Source: Roseivirga ehrenbergii (GTDB taxonomy: Bacteria; Bacteroidota; Bacteroidia; Cytophagales; Cyclobacteriaceae). From it: a stretch of DNA of 64,000 nucleotides. Position numbers and translations under genes: made by a program. Shown one piece after another: positions 17,106 through 25,536 of the stretch. Under the pieces are notes generated by a model. That model was not told the origin of the DNA, did not search any database, and was given only the letters and a program-made list of their open reading frames with translations. How positions within the stretch are numbered: the stretch's first letter is position 1; the number at the start of each line of letters is the position of its first letter. The stretch is from the NCBI RefSeq assembly GCF_001593005.1, contig NZ_LQZQ01000045.1:868001-932000 (forward strand). Direction: 5' to 3'.

Positions 17106-18311
17106 ATGTTATTAAAGGGTAAGAAAATTATTCTGGGAGTATCCGGAAGTATAGCAGCTTACAAGGCTGCTATTTTCGTTAGGTTACTAGTGAAAGAAGA
17201 GGCGGAAGTTAAAGTTATAATGACAAAAGCAGCCACTGATTTTATTACACCCCTTACCCTTGCTACGCTTTCCAAAAACCCTGTTTTGATTGATTTTCAA
17301 AAAGACAAAACAGGCGAATGGAATAATCATGTTGATTTAGGGCTTTGGGCAGATGCAATCATTATGGCACCTGCTAGCGCTAACACTATTGGCAAAATGG
17401 CCAATGGGCTTTGTGATAACCTGCTTTTGGCAACTTATCTGTCGGCAAGATGCCCAGTATTTTTCGCTCCAGCCATGGATTTAGACATGTACCAACACCC
17501 ATCGGTTTTGGCCAACATTCAAAAGTTAATTTCTTTCGGAAATCATTTGATTGAAGCTGAACATGGTGAATTGGCCAGTGGGCTTATTGGGCAAGGCCGA
17601 ATGGCTGAACCAGAAAACCTAGTCACTTTTCTTTCAGATTTCTTCTCAAAAAAATCTGCATTGAAAGGCAAAAAATTAATGATTACCGCGGGCCCAACTT
17701 ACGAGGCTATTGATCCGGTTCGCTTTATTGGTAACCATTCTACTGGTAAAATGGGCTATGCCTTGGCGGAAGAAGCTGCTAATCAAGGTGCTGAAGTAAC
17801 TCTAATTTCGGGGCCAACACATTTGACGATTGAACATGCTAATGTTAAGCTTATTCGAGTAAAATCAGGCAATCAGATGTATGAAGCATGTTCCATGGCT
17901 AATGAAGCTTCCGACATAAATATAATGGCTGCTGCCGTAGCTGATTACACCCCTAAAACTGTAGCCGATCAAAAGATTAAGAAAAAAGGAAGTGAAATGA
18001 CTGTGGAATTAGTGAAGACCACAGATATAGCTAAATCACTGGGGGCTATAAAAAAGGAAAACCAGCTTAACATTGGCTTTGCGCTCGAAACAGAGGCAGA
18101 AATAGAACACGCTCAACAAAAAATAAAAAGTAAAAATTTCGACCTCATTGTACTTAACTCTCTGAATGACAAAGGAGCTGGGTTTGGGCACGACACGAAT
18201 AAGGTTACCATCATTGACAATCAAAATAATATTCAGCATTTTGAGTTAAAGTCAAAAAGGGAAGTTGCCAAAGACATCATCAATGCTATCGTTCAAAAAC
18301 TGGAAGCTTAG
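17106..18311 (+). CDS. coaBC: Bifunctional phosphopantothenoylcysteine decarboxylase / phosphopantothenate-cysteine ligase
   Basis: The 401-residue enzyme catalyses two successive coenzyme A steps. The N-terminal flavoprotein CoaC half shows GSIAAYKAA, PASANTIGKMANGLCDNLL and the PAMDLDMY loop. The CoaB ligase half begins near residue 188 with ITAGPTYEAIDPVRFIGNHSTGKMG and includes AAAVADYTP. The gene overlaps the following DUF4835 start by 29 bp in another frame, so the pair is translationally coupled. Confidence 0.95.
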   Translation: MLLKGKKIILGVSGSIAAYKAAIFVRLLVKEEAEVKVIMTKAATDFITPLTLATLSKNPVLIDFQKDKTGEWNNHVDLGLWADAIIMAPASANTIGKMANGLCDNLLLATYLSARCPVFFAPAMDLDMYQHPSVLANIQKLISFGNHLIEAEHGELASGLIGQGRMAEPENLVTFLSDFFSKKSALKGKKLMITAGPTYEAIDPVRFIGNHSTGKMGYALAEEAANQGAEVTLISGPTHLTIEHANVKLIRVKSGNQMYEACSMANEASDINIMAAAVADYTPKTVADQKIKKKGSEMTVELVKTTDIAKSLGAIKKENQLNIGFALETEAEIEHAQQKIKSKNFDLIVLNSLNDKGAGFGHDTNKVTIIDNQNNIQHFELKSKREVAKDIINAIVQKLEA

Positions 18312-19200
18312 TTTTTTCGGGCTATTTATAGCCACCCTCCCACTCCAAATGGTCGCTCAAGAGCTAGACTTTACAGTGAGTGTTAATGCATCGAATGTAC
18401 AAACTACCGAGAGGGCCATTTTCTCTGAAATGGAAACAGCAATGCAGCGCTTCTTCAATGATAGAGTTTGGACAAACGATAACTTTCAGGCCAACGAAAA
18501 GATTAAAGGTAACCTCATTCTCAATATTCAAGATCAGCCTTCCATAGGCCAGTTTAAGGCCAATGCTCAAATTCAGATTGTTCGACCAGTGTATGGAGCT
18601 TCTTATGAAACCCTACTATTGAATTTTGCCGACCGAGATTGGGAATTTCAATTTACCCAAGGCCAAAACATGGATTTTAGTGAAAATAGATTCCTCAATA
18701 ACATCACTTCCCTTCTGGGTTTTTATGCATACATCGCCATTGGCTTAGATTACGATTCTTTCAGTCCTTTAGGAGGAACTCCCTACTATAGAGCTGCTTT
18801 AAATGTAGTGAACAATGCACAGACTAGTGGCGGTACGGGTTGGGGGCAATTTCAAAGCAGAAGAAATCGCTATTGGCTAGTTGAAAACCTAGCTATTAAC
18901 AGTCAGTATGAGGCCGTCAGAAAAGGGCTTTATGATTACCACATTAATGGGTTGGATAAATTCAAAGATGATCCAAAGACGAGTAGAGAAACAATCAGTC
19001 AGGTGATTAAAAACATCCAAGCTGTAAATGAGATACTTCCCAACGCAATTTTGATTACTGCATTTCTAGATGCCAAAAATGATGAAATCACCAGTATTTT
19101 TTCAGAAGGACAAACCAACATCAGAAAAGAGGTTTACAATGAGTTATTGAAACTCGATCCCACACGCAGAAACAAATACCAGAAAATCGTGCAAAACTAG
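18283..19200 (+). CDS. DUF4835 family secreted protein (PorD-like, type IX secretion associated)
   Basis: I start it at the ATG 18283, which gives a signal peptide (MLSFKNWKLSFFGLFIATLPLQMVAQ) and 305 residues; a TTG at 18265 is also possible. The protein matches the Bacteroidota DUF4835 family (FTVSVNASNVQTTERAIFSEME, later FYAYIAIGLDYDSFSPLGGTPYY and a terminal LDPTRRNKYQKIV). This family is often labelled PorD, a type IX secretion component, but its exact job is not settled. The location between coaBC and recN is conserved in the phylum. Confidence 0.82.
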   Translation: MLSFKNWKLSFFGLFIATLPLQMVAQELDFTVSVNASNVQTTERAIFSEMETAMQRFFNDRVWTNDNFQANEKIKGNLILNIQDQPSIGQFKANAQIQIVRPVYGASYETLLLNFADRDWEFQFTQGQNMDFSENRFLNNITSLLGFYAYIAIGLDYDSFSPLGGTPYYRAALNVVNNAQTSGGTGWGQFQSRRNRYWLVENLAINSQYEAVRKGLYDYHINGLDKFKDDPKTSRETISQVIKNIQAVNEILPNAILITAFLDAKNDEITSIFSEGQTNIRKEVYNELLKLDPTRRNKYQKIVQN

Positions 19201-19202
19201 TA

Positions 19203-19233
19203 TTGTCACAAGCCCATCTAATTGATACATTTG
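19203..19233 (+). promoter_or_regulatory. Promoter of recN, giving a leaderless transcript
   Basis: TTG at 19203-19205, a 20-nt spacer and TACATTTG at 19226-19233 match the consensus fully. The -7 box ends 4 nt before the recN ATG, so the transcript probably begins at the start codon. It lies just after the DUF4835 stop, giving recN its own promoter. Confidence 0.75.
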
Positions 19234-19237
19234 TGAT

Positions 19238-20887
19238 ATGCTTCAACGCCTGAGTATAGAAAATTACGCACTGATTCAGCAGCTGGAAATCAATCCAGAT
19301 GCGCAATTGAATATCATTACGGGTGAAACCGGTGCAGGAAAATCTATTATTCTAGGAGCTTTAGGTTTGCTTCTTGGCAATCGTGCGGATAGCAAATCGC
19401 TACTCGATCAAGAGAAGAAATGCGTAATCGAAGGTGTTTTCGATATTTCTGCCTATCAGCTCAATTCTCTTTTCGAAGAAAACGACATGGATTATGATGT
19501 TGAGTGCATTATTCGAAGAGAAATAAGTCCAAACGGAAAATCTAGAGCTTTTATTAATGATGGAGTCACCAACCTTGACTTTCTGAAACTGCTCGGAAAA
19601 AGGTTAATGGACATTCACTCTCAGCATGATAATTTGCTATTAGGTTCAAATGGCTATCAACTAAGTTTGGTTGACGCTTTTGCTCAGAATAATGCCTTTT
19701 TACAAAAATACAGCAAAGCTTTTTCTGACTATCGCGAAAAGTATGAGATTCTGGAACAGCTCAAATCAGAGTCTGCCGAATTAAGGAAAGAAGCCGACTA
19801 TCATCAGTTTCTATTTGATGAATTGGATAAAGCTCAACTTCAAGCGGATGAGCAAGAAACCTTAGAGGCTGAACTCAATAAACTTGAAAACGCTGAAGAA
19901 ATTAAGCTCAAGCTAAATGAGGCTTTGAGCGCATTAGATCAATCCGAATTTAATGCTAACCAAATGCTGCAAGGCGGTAAAACAGCTTTGGGCCAAATCA
20001 ATAAGTTCGCGAAAGAATACGAAAGCCTTTTTGAACGATTGAACAGCAGTTGGATTGAACTAAAGGACATTATTGCCGAGCTAGAAGCCGAGGAAGAACA
20101 AGTTGAGTACGAACCTCAAAGAGCAGAAGAAGTACAAGAAAGATTGAGTCTAATTTATAAACTCCAACAAAAACATCAAGTATCAGATATTGCTTCCCTC
20201 CTTTCTATTTATGAAGAGCTTGGGGATAAAGTGCTAAAAGTTGGCAATTTAGACGATGCTATTGAGGCAGCAGAAAAGCAAACGAATCAAGCGTTTGAGT
20301 TGGTTGAAATTTCTGGTGAAGCCTTAAGCCAATCGAGAACCAAAGTATTCACTGCTTTTGAAAAGCAAATTGGTGCGCTACTCGATGACCTCGGAATGCC
20401 ACACGCCAAACTGGCCATTCAGCATGAAAAACAAGCACCTTCAGAATCAGGCGTTGACAAAATCAATCTATTATTTTCTGCCAATAAAGGAATTGCACCA
20501 CAGCCTTTAAAGCAAGTGGCTTCTGGTGGTGAATTTTCAAGACTGATGTTTGCCGTGAAATACATTCTGGCAGACAAAACCGCCTTACCTACAATCGTAT
20601 TCGATGAAATTGACGCTGGTATTTCAGGAGAAATATCCATTCAAATGGCAGAAATGATGAATAAGATGGCGCAAAACCATCAGGTGATTACCATTACGCA
20701 TTTGCCACAAATTGCCGCAAGAGGAAAATCACATTACTATGTGTATAAGGACAATGCGCAAGATGTGACGGCAAGTAACATCAGAAAGCTAAATTATGAC
20801 GAACGCTTATCTGAATTGGCGCAGATGATAGGTGGTAAGCAATTCTCTGAAAGTTCGTTAGAGAGTGCGAGAGAGCTTATGAAGTAA
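19238..20887 (+). CDS. recN: DNA repair ATPase RecN
   Basis: The 549-residue SMC-like protein has the ABC head split by a coiled-coil. It shows Walker A GETGAGKS (residues 29-36), the RecN-specific MDIHSQHDN Q-loop region, a helical stretch from about 165 to 370, the signature LxSGGEFSRLMFAVKYIL and Walker B IVFDEIDAGISG. RecN acts early in double-strand break repair by tethering DNA. It has a dedicated promoter even though it sits at the end of the bamD cluster. Confidence 0.95.
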   Translation: MLQRLSIENYALIQQLEINPDAQLNIITGETGAGKSIILGALGLLLGNRADSKSLLDQEKKCVIEGVFDISAYQLNSLFEENDMDYDVECIIRREISPNGKSRAFINDGVTNLDFLKLLGKRLMDIHSQHDNLLLGSNGYQLSLVDAFAQNNAFLQKYSKAFSDYREKYEILEQLKSESAELRKEADYHQFLFDELDKAQLQADEQETLEAELNKLENAEEIKLKLNEALSALDQSEFNANQMLQGGKTALGQINKFAKEYESLFERLNSSWIELKDIIAELEAEEEQVEYEPQRAEEVQERLSLIYKLQQKHQVSDIASLLSIYEELGDKVLKVGNLDDAIEAAEKQTNQAFELVEISGEALSQSRTKVFTAFEKQIGALLDDLGMPHAKLAIQHEKQAPSESGVDKINLLFSANKGIAPQPLKQVASGGEFSRLMFAVKYILADKTALPTIVFDEIDAGISGEISIQMAEMMNKMAQNHQVITITHLPQIAARGKSHYYVYKDNAQDVTASNIRKLNYDERLSELAQMIGGKQFSESSLESARELMK

Positions 20888-20908
20888 GCCTTTCTTTATC
20901 ACTTAAAA

Positions 20909-20943
20909 CAAAAAAGTCGGTCTGGAAACCAAACCGACTTTCT
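20909..20943. terminator. Bidirectional terminator, recN / AGCS symporter
   Basis: AAAGTCGGT (20913-20921) pairs with ACCGACTTT (20933-20941) around an 11-nt loop, with A residues before and T residues after, between convergent genes. Confidence 0.88.
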
Positions 20944-20963
20944 CATATCTCTATCTCATATTT

Positions 20964-22385
20964 TTAATTCTTCTTAAACTCTCCTGCTTTGTGGCGGGCA
21001 AAGTAAGACTTTGTAGCCTGCATTACTTTAGGCGCCAATATTAATGCCGAGACCATGGTTGGAATCGCCATCAAAGCGAAACTTCCATCAATCAAATTCA
21101 CTACAAACCCCAAAGAAGCCACGGCTCCAAGAATAATTGTACCGATGTATACATAATTATAAAGCTCTCCTTTTTTGGCTCCGAATAAGTAGGAAACACT
21201 CTTCACTCCATAATAAGAATAAGAAAGCAAGCTAGACACAGCGAATACCAAAATACAAAGTCCTAACAAATAACCACCAACGCCTGGAATAGCAGCGTTA
21301 AAAGCCTTCAATGTTAATGTAACACCAAGCAAGCCTGTATCGGCCGCACCAATAAACTCATGATGAACTCCAGTTCCTAAAATCACCAATGCTGTAAGTG
21401 TACATACTAAAAGTGTATCAATCGCTGGGCCGAGCATAGCCACAAGCCCTTCGCGTACTGGCTCTTCTGTTTTAGTATCGCCATGTACCATTGGTGCAGT
21501 TCCAATGCCTGCTTCGTTAGAAAAAGCAGCTCTTTTTGCCCCTACAATAATTACAGCCCCAATTCCACCGCCTAAAATGGCATTACCTGAAAATGCTTCT
21601 TCGAAAATAGAAGCGAAAATATCGGGAATCCCACCTATGTTCTGAAGTAGAATATAAATTACCAATCCAAAATAAAGCACTACCATAGAAGGCACCAACT
21701 TAGCAGCTACACTACTAATTCTTTTAATTCCGCCAAAAATAACAATGGATACCAAGGCCATTAAAATAAGTCCCGTAATAAATGAGGCAATTCCAACAGG
21801 TGCACCAAATAGACTAAATGTTGCTTCGGTATTGTAACCAACGGTTGGCCCTAAAACAGCATTCATTGCTGCAGTAAGCTGGTTTGCTTGAAAAATAGGT
21901 AAAGCGCCAATCAGTGTAAAAACGCAAAAGAATACGGCCATTGGTTTCCATTTCTTCCCTAAACCTTCGGTAATCACATACATAGGCCCGCCTCTTACTT
22001 CTCCTTCACTATCTTTTCCTCGGTACATCACCGAAAGTGTACAAGTGAAAAACTTTGTAGCCATGCCTACAAATGCGGAAACCCACATCCAAAAAATAGC
22101 ACCTGGACCACCCATGGTAATAGCCACTGCCACTCCACTGATATTCCCCATACCTACTGTGGCGGCCAAAGCAGTAGATAGTGCTTCATAATGCGTTATT
22201 TGCCCTTCCTCTTCATGAGTATCATATTTTCCTCTTAAAACATTGACGGCATGGCCAAGGTATTTAAATGGTAAAAATCGAGAATAGAGCATAAATATTA
22301 AGCCTCCACCCATTACCAATATTAAGAGGGGAACTCCCCAAATCCAGCCACTAAAACTAGATACAGCGTCTTCTATATAACCCAA
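20964..22385 (-). CDS. Sodium:alanine/glycine symporter (AGCS family)
   Basis: The 473-residue inner-membrane protein has about ten hydrophobic segments and the AGCS signatures: GGPMYVITEGLGKKWK, the conserved AFSNEAGIGTAPMVHG, and VRGKYD after the first segment. AGCS carriers import alanine or glycine with Na+ (some H+). It is monocistronic and faces a long AT-rich upstream region holding a 29-nt palindrome. Confidence 0.93.
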   Translation of the reverse strand: MGYIEDAVSSFSGWIWGVPLLILVMGGGLIFMLYSRFLPFKYLGHAVNVLRGKYDTHEEEGQITHYEALSTALAATVGMGNISGVAVAITMGGPGAIFWMWVSAFVGMATKFFTCTLSVMYRGKDSEGEVRGGPMYVITEGLGKKWKPMAVFFCVFTLIGALPIFQANQLTAAMNAVLGPTVGYNTEATFSLFGAPVGIASFITGLILMALVSIVIFGGIKRISSVAAKLVPSMVVLYFGLVIYILLQNIGGIPDIFASIFEEAFSGNAILGGGIGAVIIVGAKRAAFSNEAGIGTAPMVHGDTKTEEPVREGLVAMLGPAIDTLLVCTLTALVILGTGVHHEFIGAADTGLLGVTLTLKAFNAAIPGVGGYLLGLCILVFAVSSLLSYSYYGVKSVSYLFGAKKGELYNYVYIGTIILGAVASLGFVVNLIDGSFALMAIPTMVSALILAPKVMQATKSYFARHKAGEFKKN

Positions 22386-22500
22386 GTCAGTAATTTTTTA
22401 GTTAAGCTACTATATTAGTTCAATCCGCGTAACCGTACAAGAAGTATAGTCATTTTGTAGACTAACGGTAGATTGGCCGACATACATGGCCATAAAGAAT

Positions 22501-22529
22501 GAAGAGGAAATAATAATTATTTCCTCTTC
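22501..22529. repeat. 29-nt perfect palindrome upstream of the AGCS gene
   Basis: GAAGAGGAAATAAT and its reverse complement flank a single central A. It lies 115 bp before the AGCS start and 56 bp after the stop of the TonB-like gene, both on the minus strand. It could end the TonB operon, although the minus-strand sequence after the stem has only a weak T-run, or it could be an operator. The rest of 22386-22584 shows no other clear element. Confidence 0.6.
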
Positions 22530-22584
22530 ATTGATTTAATTTTATAATCGTCTCATTTAGGCAGAAGCCAAAAATACATTTACA

Positions 22585-23559
22585 TTAACTCGTTTTAATA
22601 ACAAAGGTGATTTCCCCTCTGGATATATTGGCCGCCATTTTTGATGGATCTGTTTGAATAAAGGCCAGCTTCTCCACTTGTTTTTTATAGAACTCGATAA
22701 TGGTGTTATCGCTAATGGTAGTACCTGGGATTTTAGTTACGTTAATCACCGTTCCTCGGTCATCCACTTCTATTCTAAACTTAATCACTCCTTCTATTTG
22801 CGAATCGTCTTTTTCGGCTGGTGGTCTCTCCCATTTCCAGCCATCAAGGCTCAAGCTAACACCTAAATCGGCACCACCAGGCTGTGTACCATTGGCGGTT
22901 GTCTTCCCTTTAGGGTCGCCCATATTGCCTCTTTTATCTACTTCCTTACCTTGATTGTTCGAAGCGGCTTCCTTGCTGTCAGATTCGGCTTTCTTACCGC
23001 CCCCCATAATAGCACGCTGGTCTACTACGGGTACTGGTTTAGGTTTTACCTCTTCTTTTTTTTCCTCAACAGGCTTAGTCACCTCTTTTTTCACCTCAAC
23101 TGGTGGTTTCACTTCTTCCTTCTTCTCGACAACCTCTTCTACTTTCTTTTCTTCCGTCTTAACTACGCTCTGCTTTTCTTGAACCACTTCGGCTTTCACT
23201 TCTTCCTTCGGCTTAGGAGTTTCTTTGGCTACTTCCTTGACCACCTCCTGCTTGGGTGGCACCACTTCTTTAACTTCCTGCTCAACAGGAGTTTCCTCTA
23301 CAGGATCCTCTTCTGATTCCTGCTCAGATTCAGGTGGAATGTCATTTTCAGTTTCTTCAATTTCGGCTTCATTTTCCCTTTCGATATCGCCAGAACCAGC
23401 CTCTTCGAAACCGAAATTCAATTCAATACCATATTCTGGAATTGGCGGATCGGGTTGACGCCAAGCGACTAGAAATAAAAGAAAAGTCAGTATTGTTCCA
23501 TGTACGATTACCGACATGATCATACTGAACTTCTTATCTTTTTTTTCTTGATCTGACAT
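22585..23559 (-). CDS. TonB-like energy transducer
   Basis: The 324-residue protein has an N-terminal membrane anchor (about 12-34), a long periplasmic Pro/Glu/Lys/Val-rich spacer (about 45-190, with repeated VKEV, EEVVEKKEE and KP blocks) and a small globular C-terminus (VIKFRIEVDDRGTVINVTKIPG, about 260-324). That is the TonB/TolA layout. The C-terminus lacks the typical YP motif, so TolA-like or AgmX-like roles cannot be excluded. It is last in an operon after exbB and exbD, and starts 2 bp after exbD. Confidence 0.82.
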   Translation of the reverse strand: MSDQEKKDKKFSMIMSVIVHGTILTFLLFLVAWRQPDPPIPEYGIELNFGFEEAGSGDIERENEAEIEETENDIPPESEQESEEDPVEETPVEQEVKEVVPPKQEVVKEVAKETPKPKEEVKAEVVQEKQSVVKTEEKKVEEVVEKKEEVKPPVEVKKEVTKPVEEKKEEVKPKPVPVVDQRAIMGGGKKAESDSKEAASNNQGKEVDKRGNMGDPKGKTTANGTQPGGADLGVSLSLDGWKWERPPAEKDDSQIEGVIKFRIEVDDRGTVINVTKIPGTTISDNTIIEFYKKQVEKLAFIQTDPSKMAANISRGEITFVIKTS

Positions 23560-23561
23560 TC

Positions 23562-23951
23562 TTACTCTGGTTTTGTAACGATTGTCACTTTTTGCTTTAA
23601 TAGTGCTGCTATGCCCGCCACTTTCATAAAGTATTCGGCATCTACAGTTTTATCTACATGTAAAGTAACCGAGCCGTCTGGCCCGCTTATTACATTACGC
23701 AATTCTTGTTCCAAGTTTGAAAGTGTTACTTCCTTATCATTCACATAATAGCGTAGATTTTCAGTAATGGTAACGCTATTTTTCTGCATTACTATATTTG
23801 AAGCCGCTGAGGAAGGTAAGTTTACTGGCAAACCAGAAGGAGTAATAAAAGAAGCCGTCAACATAAAGAAGATCAACAACAAGAACACAATGTCTGTCAT
23901 TGATGACATACTGAAGTTGGCGTCTACTTTAAGTTTCGATTTTATATCCAT
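23562..23951 (-). CDS. exbD: ExbD/TolR-type biopolymer transport protein
   Basis: The 129-residue protein has a short cytoplasmic N-terminus, one membrane helix (SMTDIVFLLLIFFMLTASF, residues 17-35) whose Asp 20 matches the proton-channel Asp of ExbD/TolR, and a periplasmic domain ending in VTIVTKPE. With ExbB it converts the proton gradient into force on TonB. It overlaps exbB by one base (TAATG-type junction). Confidence 0.92.
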   Translation of the reverse strand: MDIKSKLKVDANFSMSSMTDIVFLLLIFFMLTASFITPSGLPVNLPSSAASNIVMQKNSVTITENLRYYVNDKEVTLSNLEQELRNVISGPDGSVTLHVDKTVDAEYFMKVAGIAALLKQKVTIVTKPE

Positions 23952-24631
23952 TATTGAGGCTCTTGAAGTAAATCAATAAAGTCTACCGAAGTGTACTCCA
24001 TGTAATGAATGGCCTTTTGAACCCTAGAAACCAGGTAATTATACCCAAGGTAGGCTATAATTCCGACCACCAAACCTAAGGCGGTTGTAATCATAGCTTC
24101 GTAAATACCAGTAGATAAAAGCTTAGGGCTTACCGAACCTTCTTCTTGCGCAATGGCAATAAAGGCTTGAATCATACCCGTTACCGTACCTAAGAAACCG
24201 ACCATTGGTGCTGCTCCTGCAATAGTAGCTAGCATTGACAAGTTCTTTTCAAGCTTATACACTTCAATTTTACCTACATTTTCGATAGAAGCCTCAATGG
24301 TTTTTAGTGGGCTTCCAATTCTGTGAATCCCTTTCTCAATCATTTTGGCAATTGGTGATTCCGTTTGAGAACAAAGGAGTTTCGCTCCATTGATATCGCC
24401 AGCTAAAACCAAGTTTTTAATCTTGTCCATAAACTCAAAAGGAGTTTTAGACGCTCTGTTGATATTTCTATATCGTTCAAAAAATATATAAATCGCTGTA
24501 ACCCAAAGTGCTAATAAAGGAATCAACCAGATTCCGCCTTTTAACAATAAATCGAACCAAAATAAAGCTCCACCATCGCCACCTGAAACGTTCAATGAAT
24601 CAGATGCTGCGAGTTCTTGAATAAATGTCAT
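23951..24631 (-). CDS. exbB: ExbB/TolQ/MotA-type proton channel
   Basis: The 226-residue protein has three membrane helices. The last two frame the MotA/TolQ/ExbB signature (AAPMVGFLGTVTGMIQAFIAIA, then TALGLVVGIIAYLGYNYL). It forms the pentameric stator channel with ExbD. The gene lies between a SPOR protein (1 bp upstream) and exbD (1 bp overlap). Confidence 0.93.
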   Translation of the reverse strand: MTFIQELAASDSLNVSGGDGGALFWFDLLLKGGIWLIPLLALWVTAIYIFFERYRNINRASKTPFEFMDKIKNLVLAGDINGAKLLCSQTESPIAKMIEKGIHRIGSPLKTIEASIENVGKIEVYKLEKNLSMLATIAGAAPMVGFLGTVTGMIQAFIAIAQEEGSVSPKLLSTGIYEAMITTALGLVVGIIAYLGYNYLVSRVQKAIHYMEYTSVDFIDLLQEPQ

Positions 24632-24632
24632 T

Positions 24633-25451
24633 TTAATATTTAAGTGCCCAGACTTCTTTTCCGTATTTTTCTCTGTAGGATGCCAATGTGGCCTCCGCTT
24701 CTTTTATTGAACTCACATTCGGAATCATGATTCCTACCCTGTGGAAACTCACATCTCCAATAGGTTTTAGAACATAAGCCGTAATTCCAGAAGCAACCAA
24801 TTCGTTTCCTTTATCTTCTGCCAAGTCGCCATCGAAGAAGCTACCGACTACGGCAAAATAACGTCCTTCACGTGCAGAAATTGTAATTAATTCAGCTTTT
24901 GGCGCCTCAACCTTTACTGGTTCTGGCTCAGGCTGTGGTTCTACTTTAGGTTGCTCCGTTTTAGGTTTTTCAACAGGAGCTGGCTTAGGTTCTTCTTTAT
25001 TATAGAAACCAAAATAGTAAATGGCAGCAGCCACAATCAATAATACTATTAGGACTATCCAAAAACCACCACCCTTTTTTTCTTCTTCCTCTTTCTTTTC
25101 TTCCATAACTACCTTTTTTTCAGGAGCCGGAGCTTGAGTTTCTTCTTCTACGATAACCTGAGCAACTACTACTGGAACTGGCTCTTCTTTTTCCTCTTCT
25201 ACCAACGGCTCTTCCACGATAGCTTCTTCCTCTGCAGGAGTCTCAATTGGAGTTTCGTTTTCTTCTGTAAGATCTAATTCTTCGGTACCATCTTCAATGG
25301 TGTTCAAATCATCAATATCATCTAAACCAAAATCATCGTCAGACACCTTTGGTTCTTCTTTTTTAGGAGCTCTTTTTTTACCTGCGTTAGCTGATGCTCG
25401 GCCTCCTTTTTTATTGTTGTCTGAAGAACTGTTCTTCTTTTTAGCAGCCAT
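24633..25451 (-). CDS. SPOR domain membrane protein
   Basis: The 272-residue protein has a basic N-terminus (Lys/Ser/Asn-rich, residues 1-35), an acidic Glu/Pro/Val stretch (35-125), one membrane helix (FWIVLIVLLIVAAAIYYFGFY, about 130-150), a Pro/Glu linker, and a SPOR domain (about 192-272; RYFAVVGSFFDGDLAEDKGNEL and VGIMIPN). SPOR domains bind denuded peptidoglycan, often at the septum. It sits directly before exbB, suggesting that the energised complex is tied to the cell wall. Confidence 0.85.
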   Translation of the reverse strand: MAAKKKNSSSDNNKKGGRASANAGKKRAPKKEEPKVSDDDFGLDDIDDLNTIEDGTEELDLTEENETPIETPAEEEAIVEEPLVEEEKEEPVPVVVAQVIVEEETQAPAPEKKVVMEEKKEEEEKKGGGFWIVLIVLLIVAAAIYYFGFYNKEEPKPAPVEKPKTEQPKVEPQPEPEPVKVEAPKAELITISAREGRYFAVVGSFFDGDLAEDKGNELVASGITAYVLKPIGDVSFHRVGIMIPNVSSIKEAEATLASYREKYGKEVWALKY

Positions 25452-25536
25452 AAGAAATAGTTATTGGTTGATATTTGTTCAAATTAACAAAATATAGCCG
25501 CCATATTAAAGGCGTGGCTCATGCGAATCTACAAAA

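Noticed and set aside
22951-23316. Plus-strand open frame of 121 codons rich in Phe, opposite the TonB-like gene
   Set aside because: It is the antisense of the Pro/Glu/Lys-rich spacer; low complexity on the real strand creates long open frames. No start context or family.
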